64,000 bases of DNA from Escarpia spicata (GCA_963995525.1 OZ023207.1:34550292-34614291); one strand, 5' to 3'. Counted from the stretch's first letter, positions 22,119-34,005 are shown. Notes: generated by a model not told the origin, from the letters alone. Made by a program: numbers and translations.

Positions 22119-23120
22119 GCCAATGACAATTCCTAGATTATAGATTATTTTCATTCATGACGAGTCCTTTGTTATGACGTAAACTTGGGCATGAATTCGC
22201 CGCGCATTTGCTGATTGTTGCTGTTACGTTTAACGTTAAAAACAATTGATTTACCGTAAAAACCACGAAGACCGCTTAACATACATGGTCATTCAAGAAC
22301 AAATAAAGGGGTATCTATTATTCGTGAAGTCATAGTTTAATCCCTGAAAGTTGGCGTCCGACGTGTGAGCCGTCTAACCACATACGTACGTGCTGCGTAT
22401 GTGCGTGCATGCATGTATGCATGACTACATACATGCATACATACATATAATACATACATACGCTTGCCTGATTATAGTTGGACTATAACATGGTACTCAA
22501 CGCATGACGTTAAGCGTTATCTTAATCAATTCATAAAGCCTAAAATGTTTATCATTTTAAACCATTCACAATTAGATGCCCAGATATGCTAAAGATTGCA
22601 TGTGTTACATGTGGCTGTTATTTTAAAATGCAAATTACCTTGAATGATTTCAAAACGCTGCATTCTACAATATACATCACAGCAAAGGATTGTTAATGAA
22701 ATGTTGTAGTTCAATGTTAATTATTTTGTTTGAATTTAAATTGCCGTTAGTTTTCAATATAGACGCAAATGCGATCATCATCTAATCACACCACATGTTA
22801 CCTAAACCGATTTATCTCGTCCCAAGACAATAGTCTAGCGCTCTGTGCAACAGAAATGGAGAAATATATTAAGTAATTGCACGATGGCCATTTTGAAAAT
22901 CTGGTAACAAGACCCTTTAAACCTCCCTGTTGTTTTGCAACCTGTCATAGAAGGTGTGTGCCAGTTGTTGTGCTTGTATCACAATATGAACAAACCATGT
23001 GCTCAGAAACGTCTCCTATTATATCACCATATTGAAACTAACGTGAAATTGTTGCGCACAATAAAACGATTGTCTCTCTGAGAGCAAAATAAATATATGT
23101 AAACAATACTATTCAAGTAG
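22119..23120. other. Intergenic or intronic; catgcata-type simple repeat at 22385-22465
   Basis: A run of cata/catg/cgta tetranucleotides lies at 22385-22465. Otherwise AT-rich sequence with nothing recognised; in the gene model above it would be intron. Confidence 0.45.
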
Positions 23121-23145
23121 CATTTATATATATATATATATATAT

Positions 23146-23498
23146 ACTTAAATATTATTTCCAAGTAAAGAAGATTAATTCCTAATGATGTATTATTGCT
23201 CTTGACATAGAAACAGTCTGCAGCACGTGTAAGCATGAGTGAAGTTAAACCTTCTTGATAAAGCGCAATGTCAGCCTGTAGCCAAGTAAATATACATCAG
23301 TCTCGCTCAAACTTTATTGTATATTAAGTAGCATTTCATTTTAAGTATTCGCGAAACAATCAACATTGTGCAAACAAGTGCGATCGTGCCCATTACACTT
23401 TTGCCAGTAGTGTTTACTTTTGGATATTTTGATTTCTTACACAAATATTGGCCTTAGCCAAATATTCACTGCATTTTTATTGCGATTTTGTATTTTCA
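23146..23498 (-). repeat. Dispersed repeat copy B, inverted relative to 3245-3600
   Basis: Reverse-complement match to copy A, preceded by a short (TA)n at 23125-23146. The 46-bp block at 23314-23359 has the same plus-strand orientation as in copy A although everything around it is inverted. Confidence 0.75.
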
Positions 23499-24558
23499 CG
23501 AAAGTAAACTTGATTAGAATTAGTTATAGATGTAAAGATGGGATGCATTTAAAATGTAACACCACTTAACCATATCCCGTAAATGCATATACCAAATATG
23601 ATCAGATTGAGGAAATACATTTAGTTTTATGTTGTTTTGAATGAACTGCACCACTTTCGTTAAATAGATGAATAAATAAATAAATACAATAAATAATTGT
23701 GTTGTCTTTCCTCAATACTGATATTTCTGATTGAATAGAAATGCAGTAGCTATTAGATATGTTGCAAGTATATACTGTTCTATATATATATGAATAAAGT
23801 TCTAGTATATTCAGCGTCTTGAACAAGTGAGTTAACAGGAAACGTAACTAAGACAATTTCCGTTATTGTGTCCTTGATGAATGTCCACGTATAGTAAAAA
23901 TGGTGGCCAGGACCCAACATTTGGGCCACCATTATATTTTAGGGACGAATGCACATAATGATGTTTAGCAAGGTCTACGTCCCTAGAGTTGTAAAATAGG
24001 TGACAGCATTGCAGCACTCACAGCTTTCTATGATAAATCACTGTTTTATCACGATCTTAGCGTAGCTTCAATCCTTACATTTCTTAGTATCTGCATATTT
24101 CTATTTCGACATCATTTCCCCCCACATAAATGCACTTTATTTGTTTACCAGCGTGATAATATTTCGCAACCTTTCCTGTAAAATCACCGACAACATGCTG
24201 TCATTTTGTAACGTGTTTTTATTATTGTTGTGGTGCCCAAATTGTCGCTGTTGCAATGCATTTGTGTTGTACTATTGTTTCTTTGATGCCTGTGGCGATG
24301 TTAGTTGGTTTGCTATAATGATGCCTATTAAATTTCAGAAAGACGACACAGTCTCTAGCTGCACACATTTTTGTATCTGATGAAAGTAGATACTATCTGC
24401 ACGGCTCAAGTGATAGCAGTACCATGCACATCTCAGACAGACAGACAGACATATAGTAGTTTTTATTTTGACCTATATATATATCACTCAATAAGTGAGT
24501 ATGTAAAAGCATAATAATCACAAAATAGTATATAAATTATCATCTGAGAAGTTGCAGC
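23499..24558. other. Upstream region of the NXPE-like exon
   Basis: No gene seen. A (acag)n run lies near 24436-24450. ttgcag|c at about 24552-24558 reads as a 3' splice site just ahead of the ATG. A tatataaa at 24529 is too close to the ATG to be a useful TATA box. Confidence 0.4.
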
Positions 24559-26010
24559 ATGTCAGTGACACCCATGGAATCCCCTGTGCATAGACAATTG
24601 AAATATGCGAACATATGCCGCATAGGATACAAGAAAATATTTATATCATTATTCCTTACAATCGTTGCAATGTATATGTTCAACAGAACGGTAAGAAATG
24701 ACAAAATTGACGTGAAATTATTACGTTTGCTCCCAGTAAAGTGGAGAAGGAAAACAGCTGAGACCGTCTACAATTGGGGTGTAGGGATCAACGAAATCAG
24801 GCAATACCGTCGCTTCATGATGCTTAATCCAAATTTCAAATTTCATGTTGTAAACGAACCAAAAACGCTGATATTTGACCCTGAATATGACTACAACGTG
24901 AAACCAGTTGACACTGATGGCGTGTATGTCCGCGTAAACGAACGTTACAGGAATCACAGAACTTCCGGTGGCAGCTGCTATTACGTGTACAGCGAAACCG
25001 TTTCATCAGCGATTCGGCGAATGTGTTCAATTTGGGACTTCTTCTATGGTACCTACATCGTGAGGTGTCCGGCAATGGGTACAGAGTTGTGCATGGACAT
25101 TACAATTCTGCTGCAGTATACGAACTACACAGCGTACACATCATTCAATCATCCCATGCACTACATGCTATGGAACAGGACGGTATGCCGTCGTAATACG
25201 CAACCAGTGGATTATATAGGATCATCGCGACGAGTATCCTCTCGCGTTGTTGACACCCCTCGGAATCCAGTTTTATGGGAAAAGACTGGTGTTAGTCGTG
25301 TCGCCTTAAGACTGCGATACGATCAGAAGTTTCGGCCAATGAACGTGTCAACACTTTGCGCATGCACACACAAGTTTCGGAAGATAATCATGATTGGATC
25401 ATCGCACATGCGTTTTAAAGCCGACTACTTGATATGGAAATGCTACGGTTTGCCTGCGAACTTGAAACCAAAGCATACATATTTATCTGTCGGAAACATA
25501 CATTATATCTGGAGATCCCACGGAAACAAATTTGAGACACTTTTAGGTAACGAATTGAGCAAACAAAACCTGCATCCACACGATCTAGTGATCATGCAAA
25601 CTGGAGCTCATGACATGGCCTACGTGGGGCTGCCTTCGACTTTAGCGAACATGGTCGAATCATACGGCAATGTCATCGCTGAGGTCAAGCGGCGAAGCGA
25701 ACACATTGGATTCAGACTGATTATCATTACATCACCTCCTGTGGCAGATGATCAGTTGCAGTACCGCCGCGGCAGTCGTAATTGCTGCGCGCTGGCGGCG
25801 TTCGTCCGTCTGCTTCAGGAGAAACTCCATCCGATGGACGTTGAAATCTTCGATGAATTTAGCGTCATCTTGCCATTGCAACGACGTGCTGCTTGCACGG
25901 GTCATTACATGTGCCATAAAATGCATGGACGACAAACAGTAGGGGTGAAGGGTGAGGTTGGAGAGATGGCACTTTTTCTGCTTATGCAAAGTGTTTGTAA
26001 TCTTGGCTGA
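24559..26010 (+). CDS. NXPE/PC-esterase-like SGNH protein, type II membrane topology
   Basis: A 483-residue protein in one exon. A short basic N-terminus is followed by a hydrophobic segment (about residues 27-41, IFISLFLTIVAMYMF), suggesting a type II Golgi/ER membrane anchor. Residues ~85-195 (FDPEYDYNVKPVD, GVYVRVNE, then GTYIVRCP and DITILLQYTNYT) resemble the filamin/Ig-like domain of the NXPE family. The C-terminal half is SGNH/PC-esterase-like: block I MIGSSHMR (residues 278-285, Ser281 or Ser282 at the nucleophile place), block III MQTGAHDM (346-353), and a C-terminal CTGHYMCH (446-453) where families have DxxH. The first block reads GSSH rather than GDSxxR, so activity is uncertain. 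Relatives act on or near glycan acetyl groups; the substrate here is unknown. The long intact frame with balanced codon use marks it as a real gene. The ATG follows a plausible acceptor (ttgcag|c). Confidence 0.75.
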   Translation: MSVTPMESPVHRQLKYANICRIGYKKIFISLFLTIVAMYMFNRTVRNDKIDVKLLRLLPVKWRRKTAETVYNWGVGINEIRQYRRFMMLNPNFKFHVVNEPKTLIFDPEYDYNVKPVDTDGVYVRVNERYRNHRTSGGSCYYVYSETVSSAIRRMCSIWDFFYGTYIVRCPAMGTELCMDITILLQYTNYTAYTSFNHPMHYMLWNRTVCRRNTQPVDYIGSSRRVSSRVVDTPRNPVLWEKTGVSRVALRLRYDQKFRPMNVSTLCACTHKFRKIIMIGSSHMRFKADYLIWKCYGLPANLKPKHTYLSVGNIHYIWRSHGNKFETLLGNELSKQNLHPHDLVIMQTGAHDMAYVGLPSTLANMVESYGNVIAEVKRRSEHIGFRLIIITSPPVADDQLQYRRGSRNCCALAAFVRLLQEKLHPMDVEIFDEFSVILPLQRRAACTGHYMCHKMHGRQTVGVKGEVGEMALFLLMQSVCNLG

Positions 26011-26655
26011 CTGGTTTCTGACACCAAATCATGTGATATCCCAAATGCATTAATGCATGTTATAACTTTCAATATCCTTAATACAAAGATGATGTTGTTG
26101 TACTACATCTTATCATGCTTACGGAACCATAACCATCCCTGAATATTCAAAATGTGTTTGTCAAAAAAGCAAATGCAAGAATGCAGGGATCATGCACATC
26201 GTTGTGTCTCTGTTGCGGAAATCGTGTGACATATGAAGGGGCACATGAGTCGTCAGCATGATATATATTAATTACTATCATTATATTGTTTGTATGAATC
26301 TTAACTATAAATATATAGAATACTGTTGAATACAACGGGTTAATATCATTGAATATATAAATGTTCGTATGCATGTTGTATATTTGTTCAATGTTACATT
26401 ATACATGCAGCTGGATATGTCTGTTGTGGAAATTGTCTTGACGTTGGTCACACGATATATACGTTTGTGTACTTGCTCTTTCACTACCAATTGTCAAATG
26501 TAATGGTTAAAACATTAACTGTTCAATTTCCCTCAAGAGTACGCCAACAACAGTGATGTGTGGCATAAATAGGTATTCTTTATCATATGAAAGTACATGT
26601 ATAACATACAATAAATATCTTAACTGTATGTTGTTATGTTAAAATACCAGCAAGC
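26011..26655. other. 3' flank or UTR of the NXPE-like gene
   Basis: AT-rich sequence without a gene of its own; it contains the AATAAA above. Confidence 0.45.
26610..26615 (+). terminator. Possible polyadenylation signal
   Basis: AATAAA about 600 bp after the stop codon of the NXPE-like gene; it is the first canonical hexamer noticed downstream. Use is not shown. Confidence 0.35.
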
Positions 26656-28380
26656 ATAGTTTGTGTTACGTATTATGACGGTCATCTTGAAGTAACAAGT
26701 GACGTAATAGATGACGAACATATTTCTAAACTCTTTGCTACTAAGTATGATGACTTATAAAATTCAGTAGCCTATAATGAAGAGGATATGGCGTCATTGT
26801 TACAAAATATACATAGGAAAGTAGATGTTCAATGTAATGACTGTGAACATTTTGTTTCTGTTGATTATGTTTTGAATGGTATTAACCATGTTAAAAATGA
26901 CTAATGTGATGGACATGAGTTGGTACATACCGATTACTTTATTAATGCTCGTTACAAACTATGTGTTTTCTATCTTTATTATTTACGTCAGTGGTGTATA
27001 GTGGGTATACTCCGGATAGTTTTAATATAGCCATAATACAACCTTTGGTAAACAAAACAATGAGCAAATGATTCTGATAACTATCGAACCATTGTTCTTA
27101 GTAGCCACCTGTCGTACATATTTTATTGGGTTACAATGATAAAAAGTGCTGATGCTTTTAAAACAAGTGATTGATAGTTTGATTTTAAACCTCATAGTTC
27201 TACAGATAAATGTACATTTGCGTTAATGGAGTCTCTGAACTATTTCCAGCATAGGGAATCAGATGTTTATGTGTTGTTACTAGATCCTATTAAAGCATTT
27301 GATGAAGTAAATTATGATAATTTGTTTTATTTACTTATGGATCGAGCAATGAATCGCCTTCAAATCTGATGGCTATTTCAGATGTACACTAATCAACATT
27401 TAAACGTATCATGGAACAATTCAATGTCAACGTATTTCTTCACTAGCAATGGAGTGAAACAGGGTGGGATGTTGTCCCCCATTTTATTTTCTATCTATAT
27501 TGATGAAATGTTAACAAGACCCAGTATGTCTGAATTCGGTTGTATGATCGGTCATAAGTATTGTGCTATGCTGATGACATATCATTAGTAGCTCCATCAA
27601 AATATGCTTTGAACAAAATGTGCGATAAATGTGTAGAATTTGCATATGAATATTATTTACAATTTAATCCCTAACCATATCCACTTATTAAATATGGCAC
27701 TGGTACCGATAGTCCTTTTAACTGTGATTAAAAATATATAAAAGTGAAACAAAGTAAAAAGGGTTGCATGTATGCCACATTATTGATCATCGCACTCATC
27801 AGGCTATGAGAAAAATATATATCATGATTTGATTTGGCGTGTAAATGAAGTCTCTGCTAATTTAGAATTTTGTAATATTAGCACAATACGTCGATTATTT
27901 ATGTCGTATTGTATATCTTTGTATGATGTGTGTTTGTGGAATTTACAAGACATATGTCTAGCTTAGTTGTATACTACGTGGCGCAAAGGTATAAGAAAAC
28001 TGCTTACTCTACCAGTTTGCACTCATTGCAATATGGTGCCACTTTTAGCAGATTGTTTACTAATTTAAAGTCAGATTATGTATCGAAGGCTGTGATTTAT
28101 ACAGAGTTGCATAAAAAGCAACAACAATAGTTGGAAAATGTTCGCTCACCTATCCCTTCAAGGTAATGGTTCGTAAAGGCTTCAATTACATCTGGTGCAA
28201 ACTCAAACGTGATGCCATGACATGCTCTAGTAAGAAGTCTTGCACATTTTATGATATCATTCAAGACCACTACCAGGAATGGCTAGATGAGCAACTAGTA
28301 CGCAAAGTGTCATTAACAAAATATGTTTTAGAGAGCATAGATAATGCTGGGAGCTCTACTTGTTTATTTATAGGTTAGTT
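26656..28380 (+). pseudogene. Degenerate non-LTR retrotransposon (RT and C-terminal part)
   Basis: Plus-strand LINE relic readable across shifting frames. It starts with HISKLFATKYDDL (linker), then INHVKND and a DNYRTIVLSS stretch (RT fingers). Motif A is LLDPIKAFDEVNYDNL (27275-27325), motif B is SNGVKQGGMLSP (about 27445-27485), and motif C CYADDISLV has intact YADD at 27567-27578 in the next frame. The thigh/C-terminal region continues to LVRKVSLTKYVLESIDNAG and a stop near 28378. At least five stops or frameshifts make it dead. The 5' endonuclease part is missing. Clade assignment needs a search; it is neither the CR1 nor the L2 type seen elsewhere in the window. Confidence 0.7.
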
Positions 28381-28405
28381 GCGCTCATTACTTGCTGTTT
28401 TGTGT

Positions 28406-28504
28406 ACACAGTATTTCACGACATAATTGACTTTTAGTGGACGGGCCAAATGTCAATTATGTCGTGAAATACTGTGTGATTGACATTTGACCCATCCACT
28501 AAAA
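28406..28504. repeat. Interlocked inverted repeats (A-B-A'-B')
   Basis: A (28406-28431) is an exact complement of A' (28452-28477). B (28432-28457) pairs with B' (28479-28504) with two mismatches. The pairs interleave and B overlaps A' by 6 bp, so the two stems compete, or would form a pseudoknot-like fold. Probably two partly overlapping MITE ends. Confidence 0.8.
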
Positions 28505-28829
28505 CGCATATATTCGACCTCTTTATAAGTCGTTCAACTTCCAACAATATCCAGAAACCTACAGTTTCGGAAGCGTCATAAGGCTACCACATGTATATCG
28601 TCGATGTTACAGGTTTTATAACTCATGTAGAACCCTAACACAATGTGCTTTACTTGCCCATTCATAAGAGTAATATTGCGACTGACATTCTTAAATCCCA
28701 CTTTATCAGATATCCAAAAGAACTCTTAGGAGATGCATGGGAAGGTTTTACTTAACATATATGCACCCACAAGATCCAAATATTATAATTTTACCGTCAT
28801 GCTATGGCTTGTTCCTGATTAATTCAAAT

Positions 28830-28985
28830 AGCGAAGAGAACAGAGGCGAAACAACACAAAGGACAGACAAAGGGAAGGCCACAGCTGAGATGGAAGGACT
28901 GCGTGAGGAGGGACATGAGAAGATCAGGGGAGGATGAAAGGTGGAGACAGGGAGCGATGGACAGAAATATATGTAAGGAAAAGAC
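28830..28985 (+). pseudogene. LINE C-terminal tail fragment
   Basis: In one frame: TKGRPQLRWKDCVRRDMRRS, followed by GEDERWRQG. This 'GRPxxRWxDxVxxDM' signature is typical of the C-terminus of RTE-like and related LINE proteins. No palm domain is attached. It abuts the L2-like fragment at 29110. Confidence 0.5.
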
Positions 28986-29109
28986 ACAGAGAGTGGTTCA
29001 GCTTTACTGTACCTAACCCTGACCCCTGTACAGTAGGGAACAAGGAGGAAAGCAATCATCAAATACGCACATGCCAGTCCAGTTCATAAGAAGTCATTCT
29101 TGTGCCTAA

Positions 29110-30003
29110 GCAAGGCGTAACAGATATGGACCAATTGTCAACATCCGCGTAATGTCCAAAATACTAGAAAACGTACTAGTAAGCCGTCAATGGTCTCACA
29201 TCAAACCACATGTCTTAACTAACGTGTTACAATCAGCCTACAAACAATTCCATTCTAAAGAAACTACACTTTTAAAAAGTACACAAATATATTAACCTAA
29301 ACATCGATAAAGGCAAAGTAACTGCACTTAGTTTCTTTAATCTCTCTGCCGCCATTGACGACAACAATATTTCTCATTAATCGCTTCTCAATGTGCTTTG
29401 GGCTAGCTTTCTGCATACCTAACTTATAAATATTATAAATTATATACCAACCCTTAAAGATAGGGAACTACCTTTCGGTTGCACTTCCTAATACATGTGG
29501 TTTCCCCAGGGTTCTGTTCTTGGGCCTTTGTTTATCACTCTCTACACTACGTCATTAAACAAGTAAAGGTAAGTTCTTATATAGCGCACTATCCAGTCCT
29601 CAGGAGGGCTGAAAGCACTTTACACTTTACTCCCTAGCAGACCTGTTCAATTGAACACCATCTCGACTTATCTGGGAAGTATTCAGCCACGCTGCAATTA
29701 ATGCGCGAAGACTATTGTTACACAAATATTAACCACTGTCTATAGCCAGCTACTCATACATACAGCTGAGTGAACTGAAGCAATGTAGGGTCAACGAACT
29801 TGCCCAATGTTCGCCACCGCCGCGTAAGATTCGAATCCCGTTCTCTCAATCGAAAGTCCGGAGCTCTTACCGCTGCGTTACTGCGCTCCACAAGCTCTGT
29901 TATCCAAAGTCATCACTTGGATCATCACCATTATGCAGATGACACGCATAATTATATTTCTTTTGTTTCCCTGGATACAAATTGCTGCTTAATCCATTCT
30001 TAA
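29110..30003 (+). pseudogene. L2-like LINE fragment, interrupted by a SINE
   Basis: Plus-strand RT pieces: GPIVNIRVMSKILENVL and VLQSAYKQFHSKETTLLK (29140-29280), a degraded DKGK..LSAAID region (29300-29370), the motif-B neighbourhood around 29500-29560, and then, after the SINE, SSVIQSHHLDHHHYADDT (YADD at 29932-29943). The pieces fit one L2-type element split at 29561/29891. Several stops and frameshifts. Confidence 0.65.
29562..29890 (-). mobile_element. tRNA-derived SINE, near full length
   Basis: Minus-strand SINE. The tRNA-like head at the right end has an A-box-like gcgcagtaacgcagcggta and a B box gggattcgaatc (on minus). The body contains gcgcattaattgcagcgtgg, and the tail ends in tatataagaacttaccttta. 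acaag occurs at both edges (…aaacaag/…ccacaag), which looks like the target-site duplication. It is inserted into the L2-like element. Confidence 0.8.
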
Positions 30004-30705
30004 TGATTCCCTCCAGTTACTTTCCTTTTTTCGTCCCCTGTTGATAGTTATCATCCAAATGAGTTACACTCGTCGGAAACCGTTTACAATGCGTGTATTG
30101 TAAGCCGAACAGTCCTATATGCTTAGTATTATGTAAATGGCGATTCTTCCAAAATCGAACGTCCAAATTGGAAGAGTTTATTCATTGCCCTAAATTTAAT
30201 TAGGCATATTATTACATTTTACCGTCCCAAAAGTGATACGTACCCTCTGTAATAAATTTGACCGTCAGAAACTATGTAGTTTGCGTTTATTTTAAGTTTG
30301 ACAGTCAAATATACGTCATTTTATGTCATTTCTTCTAAGTGCTCTATGTGTAACATTTTGCTTTTTAACTGTTATGATGTACTCTATTGATAGTTAACTA
30401 ATTGAGATTGATGCGTCATAAACCGCCTAGATTGCATTTAAATTGTTGTAATCTGAACCGTCATATACATATCATTATGATTATCATTATGACATTTCCT
30501 TTCATTGATCGATATGTAGCATTTCCATATCACCCGTCAGAAACTGTCTAGAGTAAGTCTACAGCAATATAAACCATCAAAATTGCGTGATCTATCCATT
30601 GCACTTGATTTGAGCAATACAAGGTATATAGTAACATTTTCACCATTCCAATTATCATAGTTACCCTCTCAATTAAACATAATCGTCAGAAACTACCTCT
30701 ATTTT
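30004..30705. repeat. 345-bp satellite-like tandem repeat, left block
   Basis: Diverged units start at ttgatagttatcat (30041) and ttgatagttaacta (30387), 346 bp apart. A gtcagaaact motif recurs (about 30266, 30537, 30687). The units continue on the far side of the CR1 insertion at 32058-32530. Confidence 0.7.
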
Positions 30706-32057
30706 TGTTCAGTGTTTACCAGAGAAGACATTAGTTCACTGCCAGTACCAGAGGCTAAGTTCAAGGGGGCAGAATCAGACTATTTAACACAGTTAATTGT
30801 AACCCCAGAAATGGTAGCTAAGAAAATTAGGGCTATGAAGGATAATAAATCACCTGGAGTGGATGGTATTCCACCCAATCTACTATTGGAAATTGTAGAA
30901 CAAATTAGCATACTGCTTGCAACAGTTTTCAACTTGTCATTATAAGAGGGAGTGGTTCCTTTAGAATGAAAAGAAGAAAAAATTATACCGTTATTTAAAA
31001 AAGTTTCGAGAAATAAGTCAAATAATTATAGTTTAACATGGGTGATTTGTAAATTATTAGAAAGATTAATTAAAGATCACATTGTGGATTTTCTTGTTAA
31101 ATATAACTTGATAAACCCATCTCAATATGGGTTTCTAAAAGCGAGGTCATGCTTAACAAATATGTTATGTTTTCTGGAAGATATCACTAAGTGGGTAGAT
31201 GATGGATCACCAGTAGATATCATCTACTTAGATTTTCAAAAAGCTTTCGACAAAGTGCCACATCAAAGATTACTGCTTAAACTAAAGGCCCATGGCATAG
31301 GAAATTGTATAATTAACTAGATAGAAAAATGACTGATTGACAGAAGACAACGGGTAGTTGTTGATGGGGAGGCTTCAAACGGGAAATCAGTTTTGAGTGG
31401 GGTTCCACAGGGATCAGTACTGGGACCTATATTATTCTTAATATATATACACGATTTGGACGATGATATAGCTAGCAAGGTGTTGAAATTTGCGGATGAT
31501 ACAAAAGTCTTTAGAAGGATTAAAAGTGATGGCGATAGACAGCATTTACAAGATGATCTTGACAGGTTGATCAAATGGTCTGAAAAGTGACAAATGTTGT
31601 TAAATTTGGGGAAATGTAAATGCCATCAGACAGGACATGGGAACGAATATGTAGAATGGTTTAACAACACTAGAGACCAGGAGATTGAGAGGAGATCAGA
31701 TATAATTGTCTAAAATATTGAATGGTTATGAAAATATTGATAGAAATATGTTTTTTTCAGTTAAGAAAGATAGAAAGACTAGATGACATGAAGTTACATT
31801 AGTAAAGGAGCAGTGTAGATTAGACGTAAGAAAGTTCTCATTTTCACAAAGGACTGTAACTGAATGGAACAGATTATCTGATGATTGTGTGGGTGCTAGT
31901 AGTGTGAATATGTTTAAAAATAAAATCGACACATACCTCAGAAGGGCTGGATATGTGTAGATAAAAGGATTGGACTCTCGATAAGCCAAAGGGCTTCCTT
32001 GTCCACCTGCCATCTAGAGTTAATTCTCTGGATGGCAATCTTGTTAAATCTTGTGAA
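30706..32057 (+). pseudogene. CR1-like LINE, internally deleted
   Basis: Plus-strand RT: FTREDISSLPVPEAKF (start of the linker), KDNKSPGVDGIPPNLL (31 kb side of the fingers), NPSQYGFLKARSCLTN, motif A IIYLDFQKAFDKVPHQR, motif B SGVPQGSVLGPILFLIYI, and motif C LKFADDTKVF (FADD at 31489-31500). After KWSEK and an NLGKCKCH stretch (about 31620) roughly 130 residues are missing, and the frame resumes with TLETRRLRGD, CRLDVRKFSFSQRTVTEWN and FKNKIDTYLRR, the usual CR1 C-terminus. In-frame stops (for example 30943, 31318) make it non-functional. It is inserted into the 345-bp satellite. Confidence 0.8.
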
Positions 32058-32530
32058 ATATTGCATTTGTTTTAAAATCGACCGTACAATATGCGTTACT
32101 CTGTGTGGTTACCTCTAAATACTCTATTTTTCACATTTTACTTTCCTTTGTTCATCCACTATTGATAGATATCATCTAAATGAGATTCACCCTTCGGAAA
32201 CCATCTACAATAATTGTAGTCTGAATCATCATATATTTTTAATATTATGTGAATGGTGATCCTTGCAATATCAACCGTCCGAAATTCGTATTATTTCGAT
32301 TGCTTTAAATAAAAAAAATACCTGGCAAATAGTTATGTTTTCCCGTGCCAATGTTACTGATACCCTCAGTAATAAATATGACCGTCAGAAACTATCTAGT
32401 TTGCGTGTATATTAATTTCATCGTAAAATATGCATCATTTTGTGTCATTTCTTCTAAGTGCTCGACGTGTAACATTTTACTTTTTTACTTTTATGACCGC
32501 CACTATTGATAATTATTTAAATCAATAATT
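32058..32530. repeat. 345-bp satellite-like tandem repeat, right block
   Basis: Continuation of the repeat at 30004-30705. Unit marks lie at 32162 and 32505 (343 bp apart), with the same gtcagaaactatctagtttg-type core near 32380. Confidence 0.7.
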
Positions 32531-32644
32531 TTAGCAGCAATATTTTGTTTCGTTTAAGCAGGGTAAGATAACAGCCATCCTTATAGAACATCACGCCAAA
32601 TTTGGATTTGTTGAGAACCCCACCATCTTATGAATGGTTAGAAA

Positions 32645-33023
32645 GTAGGAAATAAAGTCACAGGAAAAAGTCACGGGAAAAATCACAGGAATAAAGTCAC
32701 AATTTAAAATTAAGATTTCTTTGTGTTTACAATAAAAATGAAAATATTAAATAAATTCATGCAAATATTTGTTTTAATAATAAAACTTAACTTAAATTTA
32801 ACACAAAATTCAATGCATAGTCTCTGATAAATATTAATTGTGTTCAAATATTAATGAAAATGTTCAAGACTTTGTTAGAGTTTCTGCAGAATAATCGTAA
32901 ATATTTTAATCAGCAATCTTTATTTTGTTGAACTATTAGTGAATAGTTACTGTGACTTACTTTCCTAGGCAACTATGTTAGCTTATTTCCGTGACTTTTT
33001 CATGTGTCTTTATTTCCGTCTAC
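32645..33023. mobile_element. MITE with gtaggaaataaag termini, copy 1
   Basis: Starts gtaggaaataaagtcacagg and ends ctttatttccgtctac, forming terminal inverted repeats of about 25 bp, with inner copies of the same motif. No coding capacity. An inverted copy lies at 39209-39639, and homology continues into 32530-32644. Confidence 0.7.
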
Positions 33024-33733
33024 TCCCCCCCCCCTTTAACGCTTCGTGAAGCTGGCCTGTACATCATCCCTAAAAAGTACGTTCGCTTTGAGAAAACCCC
33101 TAGTTATCTATTCTGCCCACATCATTTGTTTTTACTCCTCCAGGTATGTGTTGATTCATAGCCCATTTGTAGAATAAAGGGACATGTGTAACTAAATAGT
33201 AAATTTTCCAAGGTTAATCCTATGTACTTTTAATAAGTGTCTACTGCGGTTTCGAAATTTTTGAAATTTCTTTCACCATACATTGCCAGTTTATTTCGGA
33301 AGGCACACTACATATGTCTTCCTTCTAACCTGTTTAGTACTGTGCATGTTAATGGAATGTCTCTTTATTGGAATCAATAAAAAAACGTTGTGCTTTTATC
33401 CAGTCTGTTCTCAGAAACTTCCGAAAAGTGCCTGGCGATTTTCTCAATGACAGGTGTGGTGAAAGCATGTTCCTCATTTTGCAGGGTGTACTGGAGGGCG
33501 ATAAATGCAGATACAATAATCGGAGAAAGAAGAATCATAAATGTCAACACAGATGGACGCAAAACTAGAGTATTCAGGGCTAGGGTGTACATTAACTGAC
33601 AATTGCTTCATTCAAAGAGACTTTAAATAAAACGTTTGCACAAATTTGACTAGATACAATAGGGTAGAGCTATCTAACATGAATACATTGTGGAAGAGCC
33701 TGTCCAGTTTTTTCAAGACAACTTTTTTGTTAT
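33024..33733. other. Intergenic, no gene seen
   Basis: Starts with a C tract (about 33026-33035). The small ORFs at 33368-33599 overlap on both strands and have no recognisable motif. Confidence 0.45.
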
Positions 33734-33970
33734 AATTATATATATGTATATATATATATATACATATATCTAATTATAACAAAAAGTAGTTTTGACATTG
33801 CTTTTACCATACACTTTCCCCTTCCCACCATATCGGTATATATATATATATACGTATATATATATATATATATATGTAGATATATATATATATATGCATA
33901 TATATATATATATATAATATATATATATACCGCTATGTGTAGATATATATATATATATGCATATATATAT

Positions 33971-34002
<32 letters not shown>

Positions 34003-34005
34003 CCG
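33734..34005. repeat. (TA)n-rich cluster with a hairpin
   Basis: Left edge: gttataattatatata (about 33739) pairs with tatatctaattataac (ending about 33780). Further right, two tandem units contain gtagatatatatatatatg…atataccgctatgt. Frames through it (TyrIle repeats) are artefacts. Confidence 0.8.

Noticed and set aside
3245..23498. A single 20-kb inverted duplication including the foldback element
   Set aside because: Only about 350 bp match at the outer pair; sequence between it and the foldback element differs on the two sides.
25732..25989. Overlapping ORFs on both strands within the NXPE-like exon
   Set aside because: Shadow frames of the 483-codon gene.
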